Assembly (NCBI GenBank): GCA_020055645.1
Contig: CM034547.1
Span: 10,634,513-10,698,512, forward strand
Direction of reading: 5' to 3'
Length of the DNA stretch: 64,000 nucleotides
Source: Tomocerus qinae
Lineage: Eukaryota; Arthropoda; Collembola; Entomobryomorpha; Tomoceridae
Of this stretch, positions 1 to 11,300 are shown one piece after another. Both the position numbers and the translations under genes were made by a program. The number at the start of each line of letters is the position of its first letter. The first letter of the stretch is position 1. A model generated the notes under the pieces. That model did not search any database. It was given only the letters and a program-made list of their open reading frames with translations, and was not told the origin of the DNA.

Positions 1-328
1 CTCGTGGAACTATTCCTTCATTTTTTGAAAATTTTCGTAAAAGGTTTTCCCTATCAAAAGAGCTAACTAAGGATATTGTGCTTTCAGTGATTAGGAGCTC
101 TTCGATGATTCTCCATAATCATTTATTCTCTCCGTATTGAAAAATTTTAATTTGTTGTATTCTATTATTCTTTAATTTAATCAAATCATTGTTCTGATAC
201 ATATTGAAATCTTATTACTGTGTCTCGTGGCAAGCCTTACATATTAAGGTCAGTAGCAAATAAATGCTCTCTCTCTTATTGAGATTATAGTTTGCTGTTA
301 TAAAGGTCACAATGGTCATGTTCCTATT
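1..328. other. 3' flank of the RING gene
   Basis: AT-rich sequence with no supportable ORF. A minus-strand AATAAA lies near 121-126 and could end the RING-gene transcript. Confidence 0.4.
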
Positions 329-1279
329 TTAATTTTCATTGGAGTTCATCGAAGAAGTGCGCATTCGTTTTTCAGCAGGTCCATCATCAGGCTCGTCTTC
401 TGGTGCCCGTCTTTTATTGCTTCCGGATATTCCTAATGTCACTTTTGACTGATCTATTCGTTGATTTAACTCGGCTAACGAGGCTTCTAAGCTCTGATTT
501 TGGACAATGAGAAGGTTCACTTCATCAACTTTTTCGGCGTATTTTGTTTGGAGGTCGTCAAAATCAGATCTGATGAAAGAAACAAAAAGTATAATATATT
601 TGGTTTCTAGTTTCTAGTACTATTTTTATATCTCATCATCATCATATACATGAAATGTACAGATCGAAACAATCCAAAGTCCCCTCTCCACTTACATTAG
701 AGTTTTGTGAATGGTTAGCAGATCCATGCATTCATCATTATTACAACTTATCACCGGAATTCCTTCCTCATTAAGTTTTAACTCTGGAGAACGACCAGCT
801 GCAGTACTGTTGCCCTTAGTACTGCCCTCATCGGAAGAGCGGGGAGGATGCATACGAACTACACGATTCTGATTTACTATCGTTTTGCAGACTGGACATC
901 TACGTTTTCTGTAAAAATATGTAACTATTTGTGACCAATCTTACTATAAATTATCGTGGATGATCCCTGGTCGGGAAGATGGCTGGCTATATACCAGATA
1001 ATTATTCAATTATTGCGTAAATACTTTCTTTTTCATCAAAATATAACACAAATGCTTACAAAACCAATAGAATAGACTTGAAAAATAAACTTATATTTAC
1101 CCTGTCTCCTTAAACCATCTTTCGAGACAAACTCTGTGGAACATATGGCCACAGAGCGTGACGCAAACTTCCGATAAATTTTCATTGTTGCCCCGCTGCT
1201 TTTTACTAGACAATGTCGGCGATTGTGCTGGAGCATCTAAGTCCATGTCGATCATACAAAATATGCATTCATATCCCAT
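329..1279 (-). CDS. RING-H2 finger protein, probable E3 ubiquitin ligase (TRAIP-like)
   Basis: Three exons (1279-1101, 908-696, 569-329) join in phase to 210 residues. The N-terminus carries a RING-H2 finger: CIFC, then about 30 loop residues, then CGHMFH, RVC and CPVC, giving the C3H2C3 zinc-ligand order. A short helical, probably coiled-coil stretch follows, with a basic/acidic C-terminus containing KRRAPEDE and EKRMRTSS, which looks nuclear. RING proteins of this class recruit E2 enzymes for ubiquitin transfer. RING position, the spacing after CGH and the following coiled coil resemble TRAIP (Drosophila nopo), but this chain is much shorter than vertebrate TRAIP, so the family call is tentative. 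The start is the first Met before the RING. The frame stays open upstream to a possible splice acceptor near 1291, so an extra 5' exon is possible. The first zinc-ligand loop is unusually long. Confidence 0.7.
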
Positions 1280-3043
1280 TATGAAAAACTGCCTACAAAC
1301 ATAAAACATATTTAATGCCTTTTGTGTCAAACTGTATGTCAATGGCCACTATACTATACAACATTGCGTTAAGATTTAATTAACTGGGTGAACATTCAAT
1401 CAACAAATTCATTATAACTTAGCAAATGAGGTAAATAACTCAGAATATACGAGCTGAAAGCTTCACAAACTCTCCTTGAATGTATATATAACCTGTGGAA
1501 GGTTGGCTGTCGTGGGTCGTGGCTGGAACTGGAACCTAGAAATCAAAATCAAGGGACTATAACCAACAAACCAAGAATCTACGAAATGTACGAAGATTCT
1601 TGTATCTTGTTCTTATGAAATGACCTCCAGAGTCAAAACAATCTTGACCTCATTGATCGATTGGACTGTTTTTACTCACTTTTGATATAATATCTTAGCA
1701 ACTAAAAAATTATCTTCAGTGGCACTTGTAATGGGAGGATGAGGATCGCAATAGGAAGATCCAATAGAAGGAAATTGTACAGAAGGGATTTTTAGATCAT
1801 TTCAATTCCTAAGGGACAATGTGAGAAAGGTCCCATAACATTCATTACACCGCATCCCTACTTCTTTTCTCACTCTTCTGCTGTACTAATGTGCTACAAC
1901 TTTACAACATTGATGATTGATTGATGATCTCACTTTTGTAAAGTTAAATTTATTTTTTTATGTTCATTTCATAGTCCAAATATAATGTACATGCCGCAAA
2001 TACGTAAACGGATTAATAGATTATCCGTGTCTGTTAATTATTTTGGCTTACGTTAATCAACATTTCTCAATTACTATCCTATCTAATCATTCCATTCTGC
2101 ACTCTGCCCGGTCTGCCCTCTGTACTGTCTCCACTGTCACAAAGTTCACTTATTTAATTCAAGCAACGATTGAACCAACGTAAAATTGACGCATGGGTCG
2201 CATTTTTAATTAATTTTAGGATTATCTCATAGCTTAGGATTAACTGTGGAATTAGGTACATAGGTTGATATCGGGACAGGATGAGCTGGCCAGGAATATT
2301 TTATGCTTAGTGTAGTAATAGTAAAAGATGTTGCGCATTACCCCAAACCCAAGCTATAACAAAATAAAAGTTTTTTAATTACACACAAAAGTTATATTCA
2401 TAGACAGTGATCGCGGAAGTAATAAAGCTAACTTATATTAATACACTTTAATTTTAGTGAGTATTTTTTAGTAAATCAGGCTAAATGATTCACATACACG
2501 TAATGTACTAAGAAGTGAACTACCAAATTATACTTAGCTGAGGGAGTCGATTGAGTCGATAACTGTCGATATGCAACTTGCAAACCAATACTATTTTGTA
2601 ATAAAATTGCACTAGATACCGAGAACGCATATAAATGGTCACACGTTTATTGTATTTGTAATTGCAAATAAATGTATAATTGCGGCAGAATGATTTATGA
2701 ATTTATGGCAGGAGGATGACAACATTATGTACAGAGGATCTGGGGTGATCTGATGCGGAGCTTAGCCAGCGTTAATCAGTCACTTTTACAAAATATGTTT
2801 CCACATTGCTTCAAGAACTGTAATCTGCATGTGCAAATCTGGATTTGCGATCAAAAAATGAGTGGATGTATCTTAAATGATTGGTCATAAAAATGGATTA
2901 AAGACTTACACTCGGAAGATCAAAGGTGTTGGCCAAAAATATATAAATCAAAGTATTTTGTAAAAGCATCTACAGTTGGGAATCGAGAGAGGCTGTATAG
3001 TCATTCAAAGTTGGAAGTCTGAATATTCAAATAATAAGGAAAC
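1280..3043. other. Intergenic, promoters of divergent RING and lipase genes
   Basis: No coding exon could be supported on either strand. The region separates a minus-strand gene from a plus-strand gene, so both promoters should lie here. Only the TATA box of the lipase gene is recognisable. Confidence 0.5.
2939..2947 (+). promoter_or_regulatory. TATA box of lipase gene 1
   Basis: ATATATAAA lies about 100 bases before the lipase ATG. A possible initiator, ACAGTTGG, lies about 30 bases downstream. The paralogous gene also has a clear TATA box, so the duplication carried its promoter along. Confidence 0.5.
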
Positions 3044-4504
3044 ATGAATTCTCTTGTTTATTTGCTTGTCGTTCTCGGTGTGGCATTCACCAGCGCCCAG
3101 ATTTCGAACAATGTTGACGATTTAAGTTTCGTCTATTATTCGTAAGTACACAGTATTTCTAATTTCTTCTCATTAAACGATTTTGAATCATTTTTACAAA
3201 AGATTTTTAATTAATTTTGCAGTGGTCCGTCTAGCCGATATGGAATTGTTCACAACAATCCAGCTTCTTTGGCTAATTCTCCATTCAAACAAGGATCCAA
3301 AACCATTCTTATCATTGATGGATACCTCTCCAATGAAACTAGTCCAATGTCTCAAGCTACCAAAAATAGTATGCAAATTTATACTTACCGATTGTCAAAA
3401 TTGTGACATTGTTTTAAAATTACATTTTTTTCTAGTGTTTTTGGCTAGAAGCAACAGCAACAATGTTATTGTCATTGATTGGGGTCTGCTTTCGGGTTCC
3501 AAAACTCTTCCCCATTCAAGCTCTCTCCAAACATCTCTTACCTACACACAAGTCTTGAATAACGTTGGACCAGTTGGTCAAAGACTCGCCGATTTCATCA
3601 ACTTCCTCAGACAAAACCGAGGTGTCGAATTCAGCAATGTGCACATCGTCGGAATGAGCTTGGTATATAAAATATATAAAAATAAAATTCTAAAATATAC
3701 AGGGAGCAATAAAATATATTATATATTGAATATATATTTTAAAATATATAGGGAGCACATATTGCTGGAGCCGCTGGAAATTTCGTCCAGAGAAATCATA
3801 ATGGTCTTCTTGGTCGTATTACTGGTAAGAATATTTTTTTTTCGAGAAGATCATTAATTATTAATGGATTTATTTATAAATAATTTGTGGAATTAAGGTT
3901 TGGATCCAGCCGGCCCAATGTTCAGCTCTCAAACAGATCCCAACAAACGATTGGACAAGACTGATGCTGCCTTCGTAGATATTTACCATACAAACCGAGG
4001 AACTCTTGGAGATTCTGCCCACCAAACTGCCGATATCAATGTTTACGTTAATGGAGGAGACAATCAACCTGGATGCGAAGAAGCCGATCAATCTGAATTC
4101 GCTGGTACGAATTTAAATGTTAAATTAAATACAAAGGATTATATTGTGATTGTGAATTTCTATCATCACCGGCTTATCTTTTATCTTTATGCAGGATTAT
4201 GCTCTCACTCGTATGCTTACCGGCTATTCGTTGCTGCATCTACAGCATCCTACAAAGCTTGTCCATGCAGTGGAACTCAATGTCAATGCAAAGATTGCCA
4301 GCTCACCTGTGCCAGTCCTTTGACTTTGGGCCCTGACACTCCAACTACGTAAGTATCATAATAATATTTTACTTTACAAACGAGATAACAAACAATGCGG
4401 CTCGTTAATAGAGATAAATATATGGTTTAGGCTACTAAAAATAACTTTGTATGTTTGTTTATTGCAGTGCAACTGGAGCCTATCACATTCGTGCTGTTTT
4501 GTAA
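3044..4504 (+). CDS. Secreted pancreatic-type lipase/phospholipase A1-like, copy 1
   Basis: Seven exons (3044-3141, 3223-3368, 3436-3662, 3752-3824, 3898-4104, 4195-4348, 4468-4504) give 942 coding bases, 313 residues. Residues 1-18 are a signal peptide (MNSLVYLLVVLGVAFTS). The alpha/beta-hydrolase core follows with VIVIDWG, the nucleophile elbow GMSLGAH, the acid in GLDPAGP and a CSH motif before YAYRLF, the expected Ser-Asp-His triad of the pancreatic lipase superfamily. The C-terminus is cysteine-rich (CPCSGTQCQCKDC). Role: hydrolysis of glycerolipids or phospholipids in gut or body fluid, inferred from family. Oddities: the usual His of GHSLG is Met, and the intron at this spot lies 11 nt further 3' than in the paralogue at 6107-7671. 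Some family members, such as fly yolk proteins, have lost catalysis; here the serine remains. Confidence 0.88.
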
Positions 4505-4619
4505 TTTACCCTTCAAATAGAAAATTTTGTAAAAATGAATTCATATCTCTTGTTAAACTTCAATATTTTAAGTATTGTTCACAAATTGTAATTCAACTCA
4601 CTACTGTCGCTCTTTCTGC

Positions 4620-4625
4620 AATAAA
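4620..4625 (+). terminator. Poly(A) signal of lipase 1
   Basis: AATAAA about 115 bases after the stop codon. Confidence 0.55.
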
Positions 4626-6000
4626 ACTTGGGAAACTCAAGTCAAACCCATTTCGCATATCTTTGTTGTAAACCATCTTGCACTCTATACTTATTTAATA
4701 CAAACTTTTTTGTATTGAGTTTGTCTCCATTTTTCCATCTCATGCTATTTAAATGTACCACTAACTAAAAATGCCATCATTTCATTCATTTACTTCCTAT
4801 AATATAATGATATCTTAGATTTGCATTTTCTTAAGAATACGCGTATATATAGTAGAGTACTGAGTACTCAGAAATAGATGAACATAATCCATGCAAGGAC
4901 TTACCTTGAAGAAAAGGTGTAAACTTTGATCAGCATAATCGCTGGAAACGTAAATATAATATTGACTTGGAACGAGATCGATTAGTACACAGAGAGATTG
5001 TAATTGTAGCTGTACTGACTAAGAAGCAATTTGCACCTTTAGGAGTCGTAAAATTGTTCTCAAGAACTCATCCTTGGAGTTCAGTTGACATTCTAACAGG
5101 CTCGCTCCGAGATGTAACACGTAAATGTAATCATTTACTGCATGCAAGGGACAATTTAATTACAAGAAAGATCTAAAATCTAGTCTTATGATACCCCATT
5201 GTGTTCATTTTCAATCCATACTATTTTTAGATTAGCTTCAATTTCTGCACGTTGTGTTTCAAATAATAACTAAACATTGGTCACCCACTGCTGTCCATAT
5301 TTTATGCATTTATGCCGTTTCTAATTTATGCCTTTTATGTAACCCTTGTGCCCCTATAATAGCCAAACTCTGCCAATTTTAATAGTTCTATTAGATATAC
5401 GTCACTAGATAATTCGTTATCCATTTTGAAATTTTGAAGTTGGTAAGAGTATAAAAACTTTAGCTAAGACTAATAAGAAATTGTGAAGTTGTAATAAATC
5501 GTGATAATAATGTTTAGAAGGTATTTGTTCTGCCATTAGAGTCATTACGCTAAATGATTCTTTATCAGGCCACGAATGACTGTGAATGACTTCTGTGGTT
5601 GTAATCCCACAATTTACAATGCCCAATATTGATGAGGTAATGAATTAATTGGAGCTGGAGGTAATTACATTCTGATTCTGATGACTTTGTTTATTTTTGG
5701 CTAACAGAAGGTGTGGCAGACATGATTTATTATCCTACTGATATTCGTTAGTATCAGTGTAATTATTATGTTGACATTCTATGTAATTCTGACTCCCGAT
5801 TGCACGCAAACGTTATGTAAAAGTGTCATTTGTTTATTCAAAATTTTATTACCTATTTCAAAGCTTGACTTTCATAATCATATATTTCACAGGTATATGT
5901 AGCTTTAGTAAACCAAAGTAATCTGTAAATCCTCTGTTGAGAGTCGCACATGTAAGATGCAAAAGTAATAAAATCGCCTTAAAATGTCAAAGCGAGATAG
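4626..6000. other. Intergenic between the lipase copies
   Basis: AT-rich. Short open frames here have no family features and no splice context. No repeat was recognised. Confidence 0.5.
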
Positions 6001-6010
6001 CTATAAAAAG
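6001..6010 (+). promoter_or_regulatory. TATA box of lipase gene 2
   Basis: CTATAAAAAG about 100 bases before the ATG, followed by a short 5' leader. Confidence 0.6.
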
Positions 6011-6106
6011 AGGTAACGTTGATGTGCAAGATTACATTTATTTTCGAGTTGCTTCCATCGAAAATTGCTGTCTCTTCGCAGCAGTGCGTTTTCAATCATA
6101 AGAAAC

Positions 6107-7671
6107 ATGATTTCCTTTGTTACGTTTCTAATTGCAGGCTGCGTTGTGGCTGCCAGCGGTCAAATCTCAAAAAACGTAGATGACCTGAGTTTTGTCTATT
6201 ATTCGTAAGTTATTTGCCAATTTAATTTTTTGTGAGGTTTTTATTGTAATTACCTGTTAACTTTAATTTGAATATCCAGTGGGCCGACCACCAGGTACCC
6301 AATTATCCACAACAATCCAACTTCATTGGCTTCAGCTCCTTTCAAGCAAGGATCTAACCTTATTCTGATCATCGATGGATACCTTTCCAATGAAACGAGT
6401 CCAATGTCTGTGATGACAAAAAATAGTATGTTTTCTAAAACTTGTTCTTCCTATGCAACCATAGATGGCAAAAATAATACTACATAATGGTTTTTCAATA
6501 TTTCAGCATATTTGGCAAGAAGCAGTACCAACAATGTCATTGTTGTCAACTGGGGATTGCTTTCTGGTTCCAAAACTCTGCCTCATGCCAATGCTATTGT
6601 GACTGCAACACATTACGCTACAGTTATAAACAACGTGGGGCCAGTTGGTCAACGTTTGGCAGAATTCATCAATTTCATTAGACTGAATCGTGGAGTACAG
6701 TTTAGCAATGTCCACATTATAGGTACAATAAAAATTTAAAAACTGGAGAAAATTAAGATGGATTTATAAGGAACGCTGTATAAAAATATTACGTGTGAAT
6801 CAGATTGATCTTTAAACACTTTGGGTGCCTGCAAGGGAAGAGAAGGCTTGTTGTGATATAGATTTTTAATTTGGCATTTGAAATAAATTGAACAGGACAC
6901 AGTCTGGGAGCTCATATAGCTGGATATGCTGGAGTTTGCGTTAAGAGGGACTACAATGGACTTATTGGACGCATCACCGGTAAGCTATATACTGTTGTAT
7001 TTTAGCTCTTTGTTGGGTTCAAAAAATTCTCAACTTTTTCCAACAGTTTAATTTTAGTTTGAATATTTTTTATAGGATTGGACCCAGCTGGTCCCATGTT
7101 CAGCTCCCAATTAGACCCTAACAAGCGTCTGTACAAGAGTGATGCAGCTTTTGTTGATATTTACCACACTAATAGAGGAACTCTTGGAGATTCTGCTCAT
7201 CAAACCGGACATGTCAACGTCTACGTAAATGGAGGAGATAACCAACCAGGATGTGAAGAAGCAGACCAATCTGAATTTGCTGGTATGGAAAATTGTTGTC
7301 GAAAATCTTATCTATCTAGTGCACGTAAAAATGCGGGAGTTTTTTGAAGACAAGCAGTTAAACTGCGTGTACTTAATTTTCAGGCTACTGCAGTCATTCT
7401 TATTCTTATCTTTTATTCAACGGTGCGTCTACAAGATCCTATAAGGCTTGTCCATGCAGTGGTTTCCAATGCCAATGCTCAGACTGCCAAATAACCTGCT
7501 CAAATCCATTGGTATTAGGACCTAATACTCCAACCAGGTAGCTAAATCATTCGTTTTTATATTACTTAGTGTTTAGTAAATTAATACCACTGGGGCATGA
7601 CTTGACTAAATTTTCTACCATTCTTTCTTTACAGTTCTACTGGTGCTTACCACATTCGCGTTGTATTGTAA
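6107..7671 (+). CDS. Secreted pancreatic-type lipase/phospholipase A1-like, copy 2
   Basis: Seven exons (6107-6204, 6280-6425, 6507-6722, 6896-6979, 7076-7282, 7384-7537, 7635-7671) total 942 bases, 313 residues, the same length as copy 1. It has a signal peptide (MISFVTFLIAGCVVAASG), the intact elbow GHSLGAH with the serine nucleophile, GLDPAGP with the acid, and CSHSYSY with the histidine. The same cysteine-rich tail (CPCSGFQCQCSDC) ends in the conserved GAYHIR. The two proteins are colinear and highly similar throughout, so this is a tandem duplication. The intron inside the elbow falls after the first G of GHSLG, in codon phase 1. The canonical motif suggests this copy keeps ordinary lipase activity. 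Substrate cannot be told from sequence. Confidence 0.9.
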
Positions 7672-7816
7672 AAACTTCATTTGGGGCATTTTGAATACCT
7701 CACAACCTTACGTATTTCGGTATCTGTTTGTATTTTAAGAATGTTTGTCATTGTCCATTCCATTGTATTTTGTAATGTATTGTGTACTCTGATCCATTCT
7801 TCCAATCTGGTATAAA

Positions 7817-7822
7817 AATAAA
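7817..7822 (+). terminator. Poly(A) signal of lipase 2
   Basis: AATAAA about 145 bases after the stop codon, in AAAATAAATTTTGC. Confidence 0.6.
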
Positions 7823-8398
7823 TTTTGCATTTATTAATTTACTGTTGTTATTTATTTAAATTAATGGCCTCCTTAAAATCGGTAATTTTACATACTTAGA
7901 CAAGCGTAATAATATTATATACGTAGAAATATATCAAAAAGCATTAAATACGCATAGAAAATTGCTTCAAAGAGCTACACATTGTTACATGCATATAGTT
8001 TATATTTTTAATATCTTGGAAGATGAAATCGATCTTGGACTACATATATGTGTAGGAGGGTGAAGTTGAATGATAGACGTGTAGCAGCATACCTAATTAC
8101 CTAAACCGTTTGTTCCATTTTATGCAAGAATGCATTCATTCAGTCGGGAGAATTGCATAGGACCAATAGACCAATGTTCCATGCACGAATTACCGTCCAT
8201 GTACCCCCTTTTTCACCCTTTGTAATGACTCCGCAAGGAAACGGGTGTTAACGGTTGCTTTTAGCAACCCATGAAACAACACAACTGAAAAGCGGTCGAT
8301 ACTTCTCCAGCGGAAAACACAAGTTCCAGTCAAATGAATCCAAACTGAGATGTAAATAACTTTTGGTAAGTTCTTGAGAACCAGATAACCGTTCAAAA
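7823..8398. other. Intergenic, 5' flank of AHI1
   Basis: No coding exon seen. Contains the presumed promoter and leader of the jouberin gene. Confidence 0.45.
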
Positions 8399-11300
8399 AT
8401 GAGCTTGCATAATCTCCTGGAACTGGATGATTTCGACAAGCGACATCAGAATCAGGAAATCCCAGAAAGAGATACAACAGGTAGAAATATTCCTTTAAAA
8501 TACACATTTATGTATGTAGGTATATTCATCATTACAGCAATTTCAAGTCATCTATATCCTTAATGTTATATGATTTACGTAGATTCTGATCGGCCAAAAC
8601 CAAGGCCAAGACGAAAAGGAAATGCCTCAAAAAATGAGAAAAAGATCTTCGCCAATAGTCCAAAGAATTACACACGAAAAGGGACAGAAAGAGATATAGA
8701 CGAAGTCCTGTCGTTTTCTTCGGAAAACAATGATCCATTCGCAATAGACAACTCTGCATTCATTCACGATGAAGAAGAGCAAAAGACACCGATTAAAAAC
8801 AAGCAATTTCTTGGAGGAGATCATGCAAAGTCCCAGAGGAGGGGTAAAATGTTTCGAAAGCAATATTTCTCATCAGACTCAGAAGCAGAGGTAGCAGGCG
8901 CAGGCGGAGGGAAAACGGAAGTGTTGGTTGCTGATGTACATTACCAAGAAACTGAAACTATAAACAAAAAGCGAAGATCTACTCATCGAGATGATGTCTC
9001 TTCCACTGCTTGGGTGACGATTTGTTTGTCAATTCGCCTTAATCTACTCTTAACAAAAAAAATCATAATTTTTGAATTTTAATGCTTAGGATAATGAAGA
9101 AGACGAAACAATGGTCCGAATAGAGAATGAATTAAAATCGAAATCTAAGAAACCTGTTCCAAAACCAAGGCCTAGAAGTAGAACTACTGTAAGCTCTCAC
9201 AGTTCTATAGATTCCGTACATAGCAGTGCTAAAAATTCAGTCGTAAATCGAGACCTGTCTCAAAATGGCACAAGTGACAAAGAAGATTATTTAGCAATCA
9301 CTATTCCACCAGAAAAGGATACACAAGATGAACTAAAAAACGAAATATCCACCGAAAGTCGTAGTAATATCAAAGAAAAATTGATGGAGAGATGGAGGAA
9401 AACAACTCAAAACTTTTTGAAGCCATCGTCATCTTCTGGGGTCCAGTCACAACTTCATTCCGGTGAGGTATCTGAGGAACCCATATCTGAAAGATTAAAA
9501 CCAAAATTTCTCCGCAGTAAATTCAAAGAAGTAAAGAAAGATATAGAAACTGGGGATGACAATAGCTCAGAATTAAAAATATTAAGTAAACCTAAACGTA
9601 AGGGAGATGTGACTTCAGAAACTTTTTTCGAAGAAGAAACAGAGCCAGTAAAATTGCCCAAATCCCCTGAAAAAGGAAGGCTTCTTCGAAAAGAAAAGAA
9701 GAAAACGGAGACAGCTTCAGTTAATGAAGAGGATGATGATGATAAAGTAGAAGCAACACCTAAAAGAGAATCAGAAAAGAAAAAGAAACCGAAGGACAGG
9801 ATTTTTTCGGAAGAAGAGCAGAAAATGCTCTTAGGGATAACAATACACAGCTCCGATTTGCTTCCTTTGAATCCAAATGTTTTACATCCTGTAGTAAAAG
9901 TAACAATTATGGATGAAAACGGAAAATTTATAGTGAAAAATGAATATATCAAGCGAGGATTACAAAAAGCACTTGCTAAACACAAACACAAAGGTAAAAG
10001 TAAACATCGCCGGAAAAAGAAAGATTCTGAAGACGATGACGCTGATGATAGTCATGAAGAAGACAGCGCAGCTGACAAAAAGAATGAGAATGTAACATCA
10101 AAGTTAAGTACAGAATCAATTCTTCCAATTATGACTCAGGCTTGTCAAGTAAATCAACGGATGCCCACATTTGCTCCAACTTGGAATGAACTATTGCTCT
10201 TTGAAGAACCATTTTGCAGATTTTTGCAAAGTCGATTGAAAGTGATATTTTTCTTTGAAATAATGGATTTTCTTCCAGTAGAAGGACCTTACCCTGTGCC
10301 CTCCTTCAAGTACCACGGTATCCCAATCTTTTCTATTTCGTCTTTATGAGTTAAATAAGTGTTATCATTTTATCATTTTCCATCGGTTCTTACCATTTAT
10401 AGGTTCTGAAGCTGGATGGTATAAAGTAGCATGGGCTTTCTTGAAACCAGTTGGGGCTAACGGGACAGAAAACATCGATAGAAAGTTGAGACTTCAGTTG
10501 TATCAACCCGAAGAATTACGCACTAAAGATTTAGTCCATGGACCAGAGGTAAACAGCACGTAAACAATAAATTCTGCTAGCAGGAAGTAATTATGTATTG
10601 AATGTTATTTCTGCAGGTGTTTTGTTGGTGGAAATTAAATAAGAGGCAAAAATTGAATGCTACTTTGTACGTGACAGTAAAGGGTATTCGACCTCCTCAA
10701 GCTACAGCCGCCAGTCTGAGAACGCTACTTTCTATGAGACAAGAGCATTTAACACAAGCCATTTTAGAAAGTCAAATGGCAGCTACAAAAAAGTCAAAGA
10801 AAAGAAGAAAAAAGGCAAGTAGGGTTGATCAATTGTTGAATGAAATGTTTTGCAAATTCTATAGAGGTCCTTTTCGAGTAGAGTTTTTGACTATTTTTTG
10901 TGTGAACAATTATTATTATAGGCCAGTAGAAGCATGGGTACAACAGATGTAAGGAAATACCCTCAATGGACTCGTTTGGAAGGACAAAGTTGTAAAGTTC
11001 CTAATCGAGTTGCAGCGTCTCTACCGTCGTCTCAGGTGGCTACGTTAAATCTAACGGTCTCAGGAAACGCTTATTGTGTTAGTTTCAGCCCTTGCGGTTT
11101 GAAATTAGCTGCAGGATTAGACACCGAAGAGCTTCACGTTATTCTTATTTTTGAGGTATACTGAGTGACAAATATTTTATGGGCTACCATTCGTTTTACA
11201 ATGATTTAATATGCCTGATTTATTATGATGAATAATAATTTCTCAGGTTCCATCAGGAAATTTATTGCGAAGTCTGAAAGGGCACCATGGTCTCATTTAT

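Noticed and set aside
3183-3857. A 224-residue continuous frame over the first lipase
   Set aside because: It reads through introns; the spliced model keeps signal peptide, catalytic motifs and the same length as the paralogue.
9455-9991. Minus-strand 178-residue frame rich in Ser and Phe
   Set aside because: It is the complement of the Lys/Glu-rich coding exon of AHI1.
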